DNA from: F23-D06 sp947165685
GTDB lineage: Bacteria > Bacteroidota > Bacteroidia > Bacteroidales > WCHB1-69
DNA length: 64,000 nucleotides
NCBI GenBank assembly: GCA_947165685.1
Contig: CAMVBK010000006.1
Coordinates: forward strand, 39,285-103,284
Reading direction: 5' to 3'
Part shown: one piece after another, positions 52,895 through 60,705 of the stretch
Position numbering within the stretch: the first letter of the stretch is position 1
Layout of the letters: every line of letters begins with the position of its first letter
Translations under genes and position numbers: made by a program
The notes under the pieces: model-generated
The model's input: only the letters and a program-made list of their open reading frames with translations
The model's database searches: none
What the model was told of the DNA's origin: nothing

Positions 52895-52905
52895 GTTAAT
52901 ATATT
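52895..52905 (+). repeat. Right copy of 11-bp putative target-site duplication
   Basis: GTTAATATATT, two bases outside the right inverted repeat of the DUF559 element, identical to 52114-52124. Confidence 0.7.
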
Positions 52906-52941
52906 CTCATTCTTAATTCTTAGTTCTTAAATTCTCAGTTC

Positions 52942-53589
52942 TTAGTTCGAAAAGACATACTGGATGATGTTCGCACCCATCTGCAGCGCTTTGGTGCGGG
53001 TGGCCTCGGAGTCCTTGTGCACGATGAAGTCCTCCCAGCCGTCGCCGAGGTCGCACTCGTAGGTGAACAAGAATACCATTCTTCCCTCCCAGAAGAGGGC
53101 GAAGGCTTGCGGGGGCTTGTTGTCATGCTCGTGGATCTTGGGCAAACCGTTAGGGAAGTTGTACTTCTGGTGGAAAATCGGGTGATTGTAGGGCAGTTCC
53201 ACGAGTTCCAGCTCCGGGAACACCTTCTTCATCTGCGCCCGGATGTAGGGCGACATGCCGTAGTTGTCGTCCGCGTGCAGGAAGCCGCCGGCGATCAGGT
53301 AGGTGCGCAGGTTCTCCGCCTCGGCATCGGAAAAGGCGACGTTGCCGTGCCCGGTCATGTGCACGAACGGGTAGCGGAAGAGGTCTGCGCTGCCGACCTC
53401 CACGGTGGCCGGTTTTGCATCTAAGGACATGCCCAACTGCTGGTTGCAGAACTTGATGAGGTTCGGCAGCGAGGTCGGGTTGGCGTACCAGTCGCCGCCG
53501 CCGTTATATTTCAGCAGGGCAATCTGTTGCGCCTGCGCCGCCATGCACAGCAGGCACAAGCACAAGCTCCAAATTATCTTTCTTGTCAT
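52942..53589 (-). CDS. Exported DUF4159 domain protein
   Basis: The 215-residue protein starts with a signal peptide (MTRKIIWSLCLCLLCMAAQAQ); I chose ATG 53587-53589 because it gives this peptide and lies just after a -7 box. The DUF4159 signature includes FRYPFVHMTGHGNVAFSDAE, LIAGGFLHADDNYG and ELPYNHPIFHQKYNF. The fold is like type-1 glutamine amidotransferases, but the function is unknown. It was probably followed directly by the EEP gene before the DUF559 element came between them. Confidence 0.88.
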   Translation of the reverse strand: MTRKIIWSLCLCLLCMAAQAQQIALLKYNGGGDWYANPTSLPNLIKFCNQQLGMSLDAKPATVEVGSADLFRYPFVHMTGHGNVAFSDAEAENLRTYLIAGGFLHADDNYGMSPYIRAQMKKVFPELELVELPYNHPIFHQKYNFPNGLPKIHEHDNKPPQAFALFWEGRMVFLFTYECDLGDGWEDFIVHKDSEATRTKALQMGANIIQYVFSN

Positions 53590-53607
53590 GGGTCTCGAAA
53601 AATTTCG

Positions 53608-53615
53608 CAAAAATA
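53608..53615 (-). promoter_or_regulatory. -7 promoter element of DUF4159 gene
   Basis: TATTTTTG on the minus strand, 19 bp upstream of the chosen start at 53589. Confidence 0.6.
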
Positions 53616-53673
53616 TACAAAATTGCAATGCGTTCGGCGGCCTCGGGATTCCTCTGCTGGCGGCCCTGGAACG

Positions 53674-55734
53674 CTAACGTTTGACGAGTTTGAGGGTGCT
53701 GACATCGCCGTCGGTGCGCACGGTCACGAGGTAGAGCCCCGGCGAAAGGGTGGAGAGACCGAGGGTGCAGGTCTCGGCGGCAGGCGCTTCGGAGAGTACA
53801 GTCCTTCCTTCCGCATTGCGTATCGTGACTTGCCGGATGGGGTCGGGGTGGGCGAGGGTGACGCGGTCGCCGGCCGGGTTCGGCCACATCGTTGTTGTGC
53901 CGCCCTCATGGCCGTCGATACCGACGTGCCCGCCCGCATAGTCGATGCTGAAGCCCGCGTCCGTACCGCTTTCGTCCGTTTCCAGAATCAGCATCAGGCG
54001 GCGGGTATCCGTCACAAACGACGAGTCGGTGATGTGGCCGGTCAGGGAGAACATGTAGTTCGACTCGCTGACGATGTTGTTGTAGAAGTGCAGGTAGTCT
54101 CGCCCCTCTTCCAAGTCCAGGCTGTTGATGTGGAAGTGCACGGCGTTGACACCGTTCAGAAGTATGCGGAATCGGCAGTTGCTGAGGTTGTTGTACGTTT
54201 CGTCGCCGCTGCCGTCGGTGATGGTGCCGGTGATGCTCGTGTGCATCTTCGTGCCGCTGCAGAACACCTCCTGCGTGGTGCTGTAGTGTGCCCGGAAGCC
54301 GGTGCCTGCCAGCGTGTCTCCGTTGGAGGTGAAACGCACCTGCAGTTCCGTGACGCTCTGTTCCAAGTTGTAGGTCCCGGTGTCGTTGGTCAGTGTTATG
54401 GGAGTGAAGTTGGCGGAATTGCTGAACAGGGTCAGGGTGTCGCCTTGCGCGATTTGGTAGTCTATCTTCAGCTTGATGCCGGTCAGGTGGCTCACGTCAG
54501 GCTGTATGTTCCAGGTGAAGTCCATGTTGGCGGGGTAGGGGGCGGCGGAAGGGCTGCCGTCGGTGAAGGTGCCTTCCGCAGCGGTCAGCGTCAGGCTGCC
54601 GGTGAGTGGCTGCGGGGCAGGGTAGGCATACTGCGTGGTGTCGGGGTAGGCGTTGACGATGAGCTCCTGCGCGAGGTTAAAGTTGTAACTGCCCACAAAC
54701 AGGGAGTTGGTGTAGAAGTAGTTGTCCATGTAGCCGCTCCACCCGAAGTTGAAGTGGAAGAAATAGTTGCTGTCAACTGTCTTGTAGCCGTCGCAGATGA
54801 AGCCGTGGCCGTTGATGTCGGGGACGCTCCAGCCGGCGTAGTACATCGGGATACGGCGGTTCAAGTGGCTGACAATCACGCTGTCCCAGTCGAGGTTGGT
54901 GGAGTCGCGGTAGAGGTATTCCGTTTCGGGGGAGTACTTGAAGAAGGTGCGGAGCACCCGTGCCGCGCTGTGGTTCTGCATGCCGGAGCCGTCGGGGGCG
55001 TAGTGCATATCGACGCCCACGCCGCAATGGTAGATGAGCTTGCAGATTTCCGGGTTGATGGCCGTGGGTACGTCGCACATGGCATTGTAGTCGTAGGTGG
55101 TGGCGCCGTAGTCGGCCGACTGCACGCCGTAGTGCTCATCGGTGTAGGAGTAGCTGCCGGTGCCGGTCTCGGGGAAGCGGAAGTAGTAGAGGAGCTGCGC
55201 CATGGCGGTGGCCACGCAGCCGGTCACCACGCGCCCGTTCGGGCCTGCAAGGTCGCGCGGACAATAGTAGTTGTAGAATTCGCCCTGGTCCCATTGGGAG
55301 AGCAGGAGCGGCTCCACCTCGTCGCCTGTGCGGAAGGCGGGCGCACCCGAGAGGATGGCCTCCCATTGGGTGGCGAACTGCGGCTGGACGATATGCTGCT
55401 TCCGAATCTGGTCGATCTGGTTGGCATAGTGGTTGATCCACATTTCGAAGGGCGGCACCACGTCGGCATCGCTGTAGATTTGGTGGTCCGAGAAGGAAAG
55501 TACCGGATAGGCACTCTTGTCGCCCGCAATCACCACGAATCCGTTCTCCGCGTTGAAGATGTAGAGCGACGGGCTGCCGGCATCGCCGATGGTCTTGGCG
55601 CAGCGCACCAGCGTCTTGCCTTGGCTTTCGAGGAAGCGTTGCGCGGCGGTGGCGGCCTCCTGCATGGTGACTGGTTGCGCGAAAGTGAGCCCGCAAAGGG
55701 CGATGCTGACGAGTGTAAGGTATATTTTTTTCAT
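53674..55734 (-). CDS. Secreted C10-family cysteine protease (streptopain-like) with T9SS domain
   Basis: The 686-residue protein has a signal peptide (MKKIYLTLVSIALCGLTFAQ) and a Spi-like propeptide (MQEAATAAQRFLESQG...GFVVIAGDK). The C10 catalytic domain has Cys173 in GRVVTGCVATAMAQLL and His310 in INGHGFICDGY. Then come CUB-like or bacterial pre-peptidase beta domains and a C-terminal T9SS type A domain (MWPNPAGDRVTL...GLYLVTVRTDGDVSTLKLVKR). It is probably a secreted protease for nutrition or host interaction. It has a clear promoter upstream and is divergent from the ADH gene. Confidence 0.92.
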   Translation of the reverse strand: MKKIYLTLVSIALCGLTFAQPVTMQEAATAAQRFLESQGKTLVRCAKTIGDAGSPSLYIFNAENGFVVIAGDKSAYPVLSFSDHQIYSDADVVPPFEMWINHYANQIDQIRKQHIVQPQFATQWEAILSGAPAFRTGDEVEPLLLSQWDQGEFYNYYCPRDLAGPNGRVVTGCVATAMAQLLYYFRFPETGTGSYSYTDEHYGVQSADYGATTYDYNAMCDVPTAINPEICKLIYHCGVGVDMHYAPDGSGMQNHSAARVLRTFFKYSPETEYLYRDSTNLDWDSVIVSHLNRRIPMYYAGWSVPDINGHGFICDGYKTVDSNYFFHFNFGWSGYMDNYFYTNSLFVGSYNFNLAQELIVNAYPDTTQYAYPAPQPLTGSLTLTAAEGTFTDGSPSAAPYPANMDFTWNIQPDVSHLTGIKLKIDYQIAQGDTLTLFSNSANFTPITLTNDTGTYNLEQSVTELQVRFTSNGDTLAGTGFRAHYSTTQEVFCSGTKMHTSITGTITDGSGDETYNNLSNCRFRILLNGVNAVHFHINSLDLEEGRDYLHFYNNIVSESNYMFSLTGHITDSSFVTDTRRLMLILETDESGTDAGFSIDYAGGHVGIDGHEGGTTTMWPNPAGDRVTLAHPDPIRQVTIRNAEGRTVLSEAPAAETCTLGLSTLSPGLYLVTVRTDGDVSTLKLVKR

Positions 55735-55759
55735 ATCGAAAAGGTTATCAGTCAAGCCG

Positions 55760-55767
55760 CAAAAATA
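55760..55767 (-). promoter_or_regulatory. -7 promoter element of C10 protease
   Basis: TATTTTTG on the minus strand, 26 bp upstream of the start at 55734. Confidence 0.65.
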
Positions 55768-55852
55768 CATTTTTTTTGAAAAAGGCGACGACTCGTTTTG
55801 TCAGGTTGTATTGGTTCCATGATTTTGAAGCCCGCCGAAAACGAAAAAAGTG

Positions 55853-55860
55853 TATCTTTG
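55853..55860 (+). promoter_or_regulatory. -7 promoter element of iron alcohol dehydrogenase operon
   Basis: TATCTTTG, 25 bp upstream of the ATG at 55886. Confidence 0.65.
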
Positions 55861-55885
55861 CAGATTTGTATAAAGTAGCATAAAT

Positions 55886-57055
55886 ATGTTAGGAAATTTC
55901 ACATACGAGAATCCCACTCGCCTGCATTTCGGCGAGAACAGCTTGGACAAGCTTAAAGATGAGCTGGAACGTTACGGCAAAACGGTCATGCTCTCCTACG
56001 GGGGCGGATCTATAAAACGCACAGGACTTTACGACAAGATCCTCGCCATCCTGAACGAGGCCGGCAAGACGATCATCGAGGACGGCGGCGTGATGCCGAA
56101 CCCGACGGTGGAGAAGCTCTACGAAGGCTGCAAAATTGCCCGCGAGAACGATGTCGATCTCATCCTCGCGGTGGGTGGCGGCTCCGTGTGCGACTATGCC
56201 AAGGGCGTGGCCGCATCCGCCTGGCTCGACGGTGACCCATGGCAAACCTACTACGTTGGAGGTCAGAATCCCGAGTCCGGCCTTCGCATTTTGCCCGTCG
56301 GTTGTGTGCTGACGATGGTGGGCACAGGTTCCGAGATGAATGGCGGCTCCGTCATCACCAACCATGCGCAGAACCTGAAGCTTGGCAAGGTCTTCGACAG
56401 CCGTCTGATGCCCAAGTTCACGATTCTGAACCCCAAGCTCACCTTCACGGTGCCGCAGTACCAGATGGTGGCCGGCATTTTCGACATCATGTCGCACCTC
56501 ATGGAACAGTATTTCAGCAATGAGGACGACAACACCAGCGACTACCTTAACGAGGGACTCATGCGCTCGCTCATCCACAGTTCGCGCATCGCCGTGAAGA
56601 ACCCGCAGGACTATGAGGCGCGTAGCAACATCATGTGGACGGCTACCTGGGCACTCAACACGCTGCTCAAACAGGGTAAGACGCAGGACTGGATGGTGCA
56701 CATGATCGGGCAGGCCATCGGCGCGGTGACGGATGCCACCCACGGCATGACCCTCGCGTCGGTTTCCATTCCGTATTACAAGTACATCATGCACAGCGGG
56801 TTGCATAAATTCGTGCGCTTTGCCGAAAATGTCTGGAACGTCCGTCCCGATGGCAAGACCGACGAACAGGTCGCCACGGAAGGCATCAATGCCCTGGAAG
56901 ATTGGATGCGTGAGATCGGTGTGACGATGAAGGCCTCTGAGTTAGGCGTGACTCCCGACAACATCGAGAAGGTGGCCGACGCGACGGTCCTTGGCGGCGG
57001 CTTCATGCAACTGACGCGAGACGACGTGGTGGAAATTCTGAAACGTGCGCTATAA
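55886..57055 (+). CDS. Iron-containing alcohol dehydrogenase (YqhD/butanol dehydrogenase type)
   Basis: The 389-residue protein reduces aldehydes with NAD(P)H. It has the cofactor loop AVGGGSVCDYAKG, the MVGTGSEMNGG motif, and the metal-binding region YQMVAGIFDIMSHLMEQYF (Asp and His ligands) with a further His in TDATHGMTLA. It opens MLGNFTYENPTRLHFGENS, typical of the YqhD/BdhA group. Its own promoter lies upstream, and hdrB and hdrA follow on the same strand, so it may be linked to redox balance. Confidence 0.93.
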   Translation: MLGNFTYENPTRLHFGENSLDKLKDELERYGKTVMLSYGGGSIKRTGLYDKILAILNEAGKTIIEDGGVMPNPTVEKLYEGCKIARENDVDLILAVGGGSVCDYAKGVAASAWLDGDPWQTYYVGGQNPESGLRILPVGCVLTMVGTGSEMNGGSVITNHAQNLKLGKVFDSRLMPKFTILNPKLTFTVPQYQMVAGIFDIMSHLMEQYFSNEDDNTSDYLNEGLMRSLIHSSRIAVKNPQDYEARSNIMWTATWALNTLLKQGKTQDWMVHMIGQAIGAVTDATHGMTLASVSIPYYKYIMHSGLHKFVRFAENVWNVRPDGKTDEQVATEGINALEDWMREIGVTMKASELGVTPDNIEKVADATVLGGGFMQLTRDDVVEILKRAL

Positions 57056-57121
57056 TTCAGAATCATGAATAATGAAATGAATTATGAATGGTAGATTGAA
57101 CGTTTATTCAGATTACAGTTC

Positions 57122-57153
57122 TCCAATCACCAATCACTAATCACTAATCACTG
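57122..57153. repeat. CAATCAC/TAATCAC heptamer tract
   Basis: Four to five 7-bp units lie directly before the hdrB-like start codon at 57158. Confidence 0.75.
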
Positions 57154-57157
57154 AAAA

Positions 57158-58213
57158 ATGGAAAAACGTTTTTGGAATGAATATCAGAAGGAAATCGCGG
57201 ACGACCACTTCTTTTACGAGCGGAGTTGCATCCGGCAGACCTTCTTCCCTGGTTCGGAGGCGACTTTCCTGAACATCATGCGCAATGATCTCGGAAAGGA
57301 CATCTACGACTCCTCGCATCAGCACACCTGCTCGGGCATCGGCTACCACTCCGACGTGGTGCCGTTCGAGACGACCATGACCATCGTGGCGCGGCTCTTC
57401 TCCCTGATGACCGAGCGTGGCTACAAGAATTACGTTCCCTCGTGCGTCACTTCCTTCGGGGTGATGACTGAGCTCATCGAGAAATGGAAGGAGCAACCGG
57501 AAATCTTGGAGAAGGCCCGGGAATATCTGTACAAGGCCACGGACCGGACGTTCGAGATGCCCGAGAACATCGTGCACCCGTCGGATCTGATTTTCAAGTT
57601 CCGTCTTGAGCTGAAGGAGAAGATGAAATACCAGCTGGTGAACCGCTTCACGGGTAAGCCGTTACGGGGTGTGGAGCATATTGGTTGCCACTACGCCAAG
57701 ATTTTCCCGAAGCACGGCATCGGCAACGCGGAGTTTCCCTACGTGCTGGCCGGCATGATTGAGGCCTGGGGTGGCGAGGTGATTGACTACCCCGAGCGCC
57801 GGCACTGTTGTGGATTCGGCTTCCGCCAGTACCTCGTGCAGGAGAACCGCGGCTACTCCATCGCCAACTCCAAAAAGAAGTTCGAGTCGATGGAACCCTA
57901 CGAACCCGACTTCATCGTGGCCAACTGCCCCGGTTGCGCCATGTTCCTCGACAAATGGCAGTACACCATCGCCGAGATGGAGCACAAGACCTACGACAAG
58001 GAGGGCTACGGCATCCCGGTGCTCACCTATGAGGAGTTGGCCAGTCTGTTGCTCGGCTACGACCCGTGGGTGATGGGCATGCAGCTCCATCAGGTGCAGT
58101 GCGAGCGCCTCCTCGACAAGATCGGTGTCGCCTACAACCCTGACGACAAGTACCGCGGAGCCTCCGGCAAGATTCTCCGTGCCCCCGAGAAACCCGAAGT
58201 GCTGAAGGTTTAG
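57158..58213 (+). CDS. Heterodisulfide reductase subunit B-like protein
   Basis: The 351-residue protein has the CCG-domain cysteines of HdrB: GCHYAKIF, RRHCCGFGFRQ and ANCPGCAMFLDKWQ, with earlier cysteines at YVPSCVTS. HdrB coordinates a non-cubane iron-sulfur cluster that handles disulfides or transfers electrons. There is no methanogenesis context here. It is followed by an HdrA-like flavoprotein, so the pair may move electrons between a carrier and the quinone or NAD pool. An HdrC partner is not visible in the window. Confidence 0.85.
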   Translation: MEKRFWNEYQKEIADDHFFYERSCIRQTFFPGSEATFLNIMRNDLGKDIYDSSHQHTCSGIGYHSDVVPFETTMTIVARLFSLMTERGYKNYVPSCVTSFGVMTELIEKWKEQPEILEKAREYLYKATDRTFEMPENIVHPSDLIFKFRLELKEKMKYQLVNRFTGKPLRGVEHIGCHYAKIFPKHGIGNAEFPYVLAGMIEAWGGEVIDYPERRHCCGFGFRQYLVQENRGYSIANSKKKFESMEPYEPDFIVANCPGCAMFLDKWQYTIAEMEHKTYDKEGYGIPVLTYEELASLLLGYDPWVMGMQLHQVQCERLLDKIGVAYNPDDKYRGASGKILRAPEKPEVLKV

Positions 58214-58305
58214 CTGTTGGCTGTTGGCTGTTGGCTGGCGAGGAACTGTTGAACCTTGAACCTTTTGAACTTTGAACTTTGAACATTGACCCTTTTGACC
58301 CTTTT
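58213..58305. repeat. GCTGTTG and GAACTTT tandem tract
   Basis: Three to four copies of GCTGTTG overlap the hdrB stop and are followed by GAACCTT/GAACTTT units. The second unit type is the same as at 5889-5932. Confidence 0.75.
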
Positions 58306-58321
58306 AAACCTTAAAGAAAGA

Positions 58322-59314
58322 ATGAATATCGCAATCATAGGCGCCGGCCCCGCCGGCATAGAAGCCGCCTCCATCTTGGCGGACAAACATCAAGTGACCC
58401 TCTTTGAAAAAGAGGAGAAACCGTTGTGCAACATCCGTGACAAAGCCTTCCTTTTTCCGGACTTCAGCTCGGCCGACGAACTGGCCGACAAGCTGGAAGC
58501 GAAGCTGTCGCATGAGAACATCGTTTTCAAGCCCAACTGTGCCGTGACGGCCATGAACCGTGCCGGCGAGCAGTGGACGCTGACCACCGTCGCCGGTGAG
58601 ACCGCCGTTTTCGACAAGGTGCTTTTAGCCACCGGCTATCGCGTGTTCGACGCGCACAAGAAGGAGGAGTTGGGCTATGGCATCTACAAAGGCGTGATCA
58701 CCTCCATCGAGATGGAGGAAATGATCAAGGGCAAACAGATCCGCAATAATATGGGCGAAGTGCCAAAGCAGGTCGTGTTCCTGCAGTGTGTGGGTTCCCG
58801 CGACGAGAAGTCGGGCAACCACTACTGCTCGAAGGTCTGCTGTGTGACGGCCGTGAAGCAAGCCGTCGAGATCAAGCGGCAGCATCCCGAGACGGATGTC
58901 TATATTTATTATATGGACTTACGGATGTGGGGCCAGGGCTTCGAGGAGATGTACCGTGAGGCGCAGGAGAAGTACGGCGTGAACTTCGTGCGCGGCCGCA
59001 TCTCGGAGGCGGCGTCCACCTTCGACAACCGCGTGCAGATCAAGGCCGAAGACACGCTGCTGGGTATCCCGCTGACGATGAATGCCGACCTGCTGGTCCT
59101 CATGGTGGGCATGTGCGCCTCCGAAGGCACTGCCGCGCTCGCACAGTGTGCCGGCATCGACGGTCCCTACCATTTCGCGCAGAGCCTGTCGCCGCACACC
59201 GAGGACAACCTCACCGCCCAGCCCGGTCTCTACCTCGCCGGCTCCTGCAAGCGCCCGATGTGCATCGCCGACACCATCCAGGACGCCCGCGCCGCCGCGG
59301 TGGAACTCTTGTGA
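58322..59314 (+). CDS. Heterodisulfide reductase subunit A-like flavoprotein (short)
   Basis: The 330-residue protein has the N-terminal FAD-binding motif IAIIGAGPAGIEAASIL and the HdrA signature FLQCVGSRD, then HYCSKVCCVTAVKQAVEIK with YIYYMDLRMWGQGFEEMYR. It lacks the N-terminal and C-terminal ferredoxin-type domains of full-length HdrA (~650 residues or more). It probably accepts or passes electrons together with the HdrB-like protein encoded upstream. I chose ATG 58322 because it starts the Rossmann motif directly. Confidence 0.85.
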   Translation: MNIAIIGAGPAGIEAASILADKHQVTLFEKEEKPLCNIRDKAFLFPDFSSADELADKLEAKLSHENIVFKPNCAVTAMNRAGEQWTLTTVAGETAVFDKVLLATGYRVFDAHKKEELGYGIYKGVITSIEMEEMIKGKQIRNNMGEVPKQVVFLQCVGSRDEKSGNHYCSKVCCVTAVKQAVEIKRQHPETDVYIYYMDLRMWGQGFEEMYREAQEKYGVNFVRGRISEAASTFDNRVQIKAEDTLLGIPLTMNADLLVLMVGMCASEGTAALAQCAGIDGPYHFAQSLSPHTEDNLTAQPGLYLAGSCKRPMCIADTIQDARAAAVELL

Positions 59315-59338
59315 ATGAAGAGACCATATATTTTTCCT

Positions 59339-59397
59339 TGAGAGGGCTGAAAGCCCGACCTATGTCAACCCAGGGTGAGCGACAGCGGGTCCTGGAG
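59339..59397 (+). repeat. Hairpin repeat with CCAGGGTGAGCG core, copy 2
   Basis: GGGCTGAAAGCCC and CCCAGGGTGAGCGACAGCG match copy 1 at 20863-20922. It ends about 18 bp before the start of the esterase gene. Confidence 0.8.
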
Positions 59398-59414
59398 TAT
59401 AACAAACAGAAAAT

Positions 59415-60524
59415 ATGAAACGAATAACGATAATAATAATAGCATTCCTCGCGCTCTTGGGCAGCCTCTCCGCCCAAACCCACTACACGTTCATCAGCCA
59501 CCACAACGTGCTGAAGGAGGGTTACAACTTCTGGGTGTCCGTGCCAGACACGTATGAAGAGCAGAAAGGGGATATTCCGGTGGTGTTGTTCCTGCATGGC
59601 GCGAGTCTGTGCGGCAACGACCTCAACAGGGTGCGCAAGTACGGCTGTCTGGACGCCATTTCGATGGGTCGCGACATCAATGCCGTCATCATCGCACCGC
59701 AGAACCCGGGCGGGGCCTGGAACTCCGTGAAGGTACTCAACATCCTGAATTGGGTGACCAAGCGCTACGAGGTGGACACGAACCGTATTTACCTGATTGG
59801 TATGAGTTTGGGCGGTTTTGGCACAATCGAGTTCTTGGCCAATCACGGGGAGAAAATCGCCGCCTCGATGGAACTTTGCGGAGGCACCATCCGCAAGGAT
59901 CTTTGCAAGCTGAATGACGTCCCGTTGTGGATTATACACGGCACTGCCGACAGGGCCGTGCCCGTTTCCCGTGCCCAGGAAATTTACGAGTCCATGAAGA
60001 GGTGCGGCAGTACCGACTTGCTTCGACTGGACAAGTGGGCGGGGGTCAATCACGGCGACCTCGCCCGGCTATTCTACCTGAAGCAAACCTACGACTGGCT
60101 GTTCGCGCACTCCAAGGCCGATAGTCCGCACCAGGTCAACAAGGACATCAAACTGAAGAGCGGTGACATGGCCAACGCTTACAAGGACATTAGCCGTGGC
60201 TCCAATGTGATTACGGTGAAGGCATATAACCGTAAACAGCAGGATCCCAACGACATGCGGCGCACCGATGACGGCGACGACGATGAAATGGCCGCCAGGG
60301 AGACAGCGGCATCCACTCCGAAAGCGGACACGCAAAAGCCCTCCACCCCGAAGCCCGCCGCCTCGAAACCCGCCACAGGTGCGAAATACCACACCGTCAA
60401 GCAGGGTGACACGCTCTACGCCATCGCAAAAAGACACCACACCACAGTCGATAAACTCTGCAAACTCAACAAGATTAAGGAAACCACGATTTTGCAGTTG
60501 GGACGGAAACTGCGGGTAAAATAA
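59415..60524 (+). CDS. Exported alpha/beta hydrolase fused to a LysM domain
   Basis: The 369-residue protein has a signal peptide (MKRITIIIIAFLALLGSLSAQ) and an esterase-type alpha/beta hydrolase domain. The nucleophile elbow is GMSLGG, the acid is in GTADRAVP and the His is in GVNHGDLAR; VLFLHGASLCGND is the oxyanion region. A Lys/Pro/Ala-rich linker (TPKADTQKPSTPKPAASKPA) joins a C-terminal LysM repeat (YHTVKQGDTLYAIAKRHHTT). LysM would tether it to peptidoglycan. The substrate is probably an acyl ester or polysaccharide decoration; that is inference. Confidence 0.88.
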   Translation: MKRITIIIIAFLALLGSLSAQTHYTFISHHNVLKEGYNFWVSVPDTYEEQKGDIPVVLFLHGASLCGNDLNRVRKYGCLDAISMGRDINAVIIAPQNPGGAWNSVKVLNILNWVTKRYEVDTNRIYLIGMSLGGFGTIEFLANHGEKIAASMELCGGTIRKDLCKLNDVPLWIIHGTADRAVPVSRAQEIYESMKRCGSTDLLRLDKWAGVNHGDLARLFYLKQTYDWLFAHSKADSPHQVNKDIKLKSGDMANAYKDISRGSNVITVKAYNRKQQDPNDMRRTDDGDDDEMAARETAASTPKADTQKPSTPKPAASKPATGAKYHTVKQGDTLYAIAKRHHTTVDKLCKLNKIKETTILQLGRKLRVK

Positions 60525-60576
60525 TTAAGAATTGTGAGTTGTGAATTAGACAGACCCCTGCAAAAAAACATCTTCC

Positions 60577-60635
60577 TTGAAAGCCCTGAAAGGGCGTCCT
60601 ATGTCAGCCCAGGGTGAGCGCAGCGAGCCCTGGAG
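60577..60635 (+). repeat. Hairpin repeat with CAGCCCAGGGTGAGCG core, copy 3
   Basis: GCCCT-gaa-AGGGC and CCCAGGG...GCCCTGG match the other two copies. It lies about 70 bp upstream of the sigma-54 regulator gene. Confidence 0.8.
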
Positions 60636-60705
60636 CGAATGATGAATGAAGGACAATGAATGACAGAATGAATGTCAACGAATGAACGATAAATGAATTG
60701 ATATA

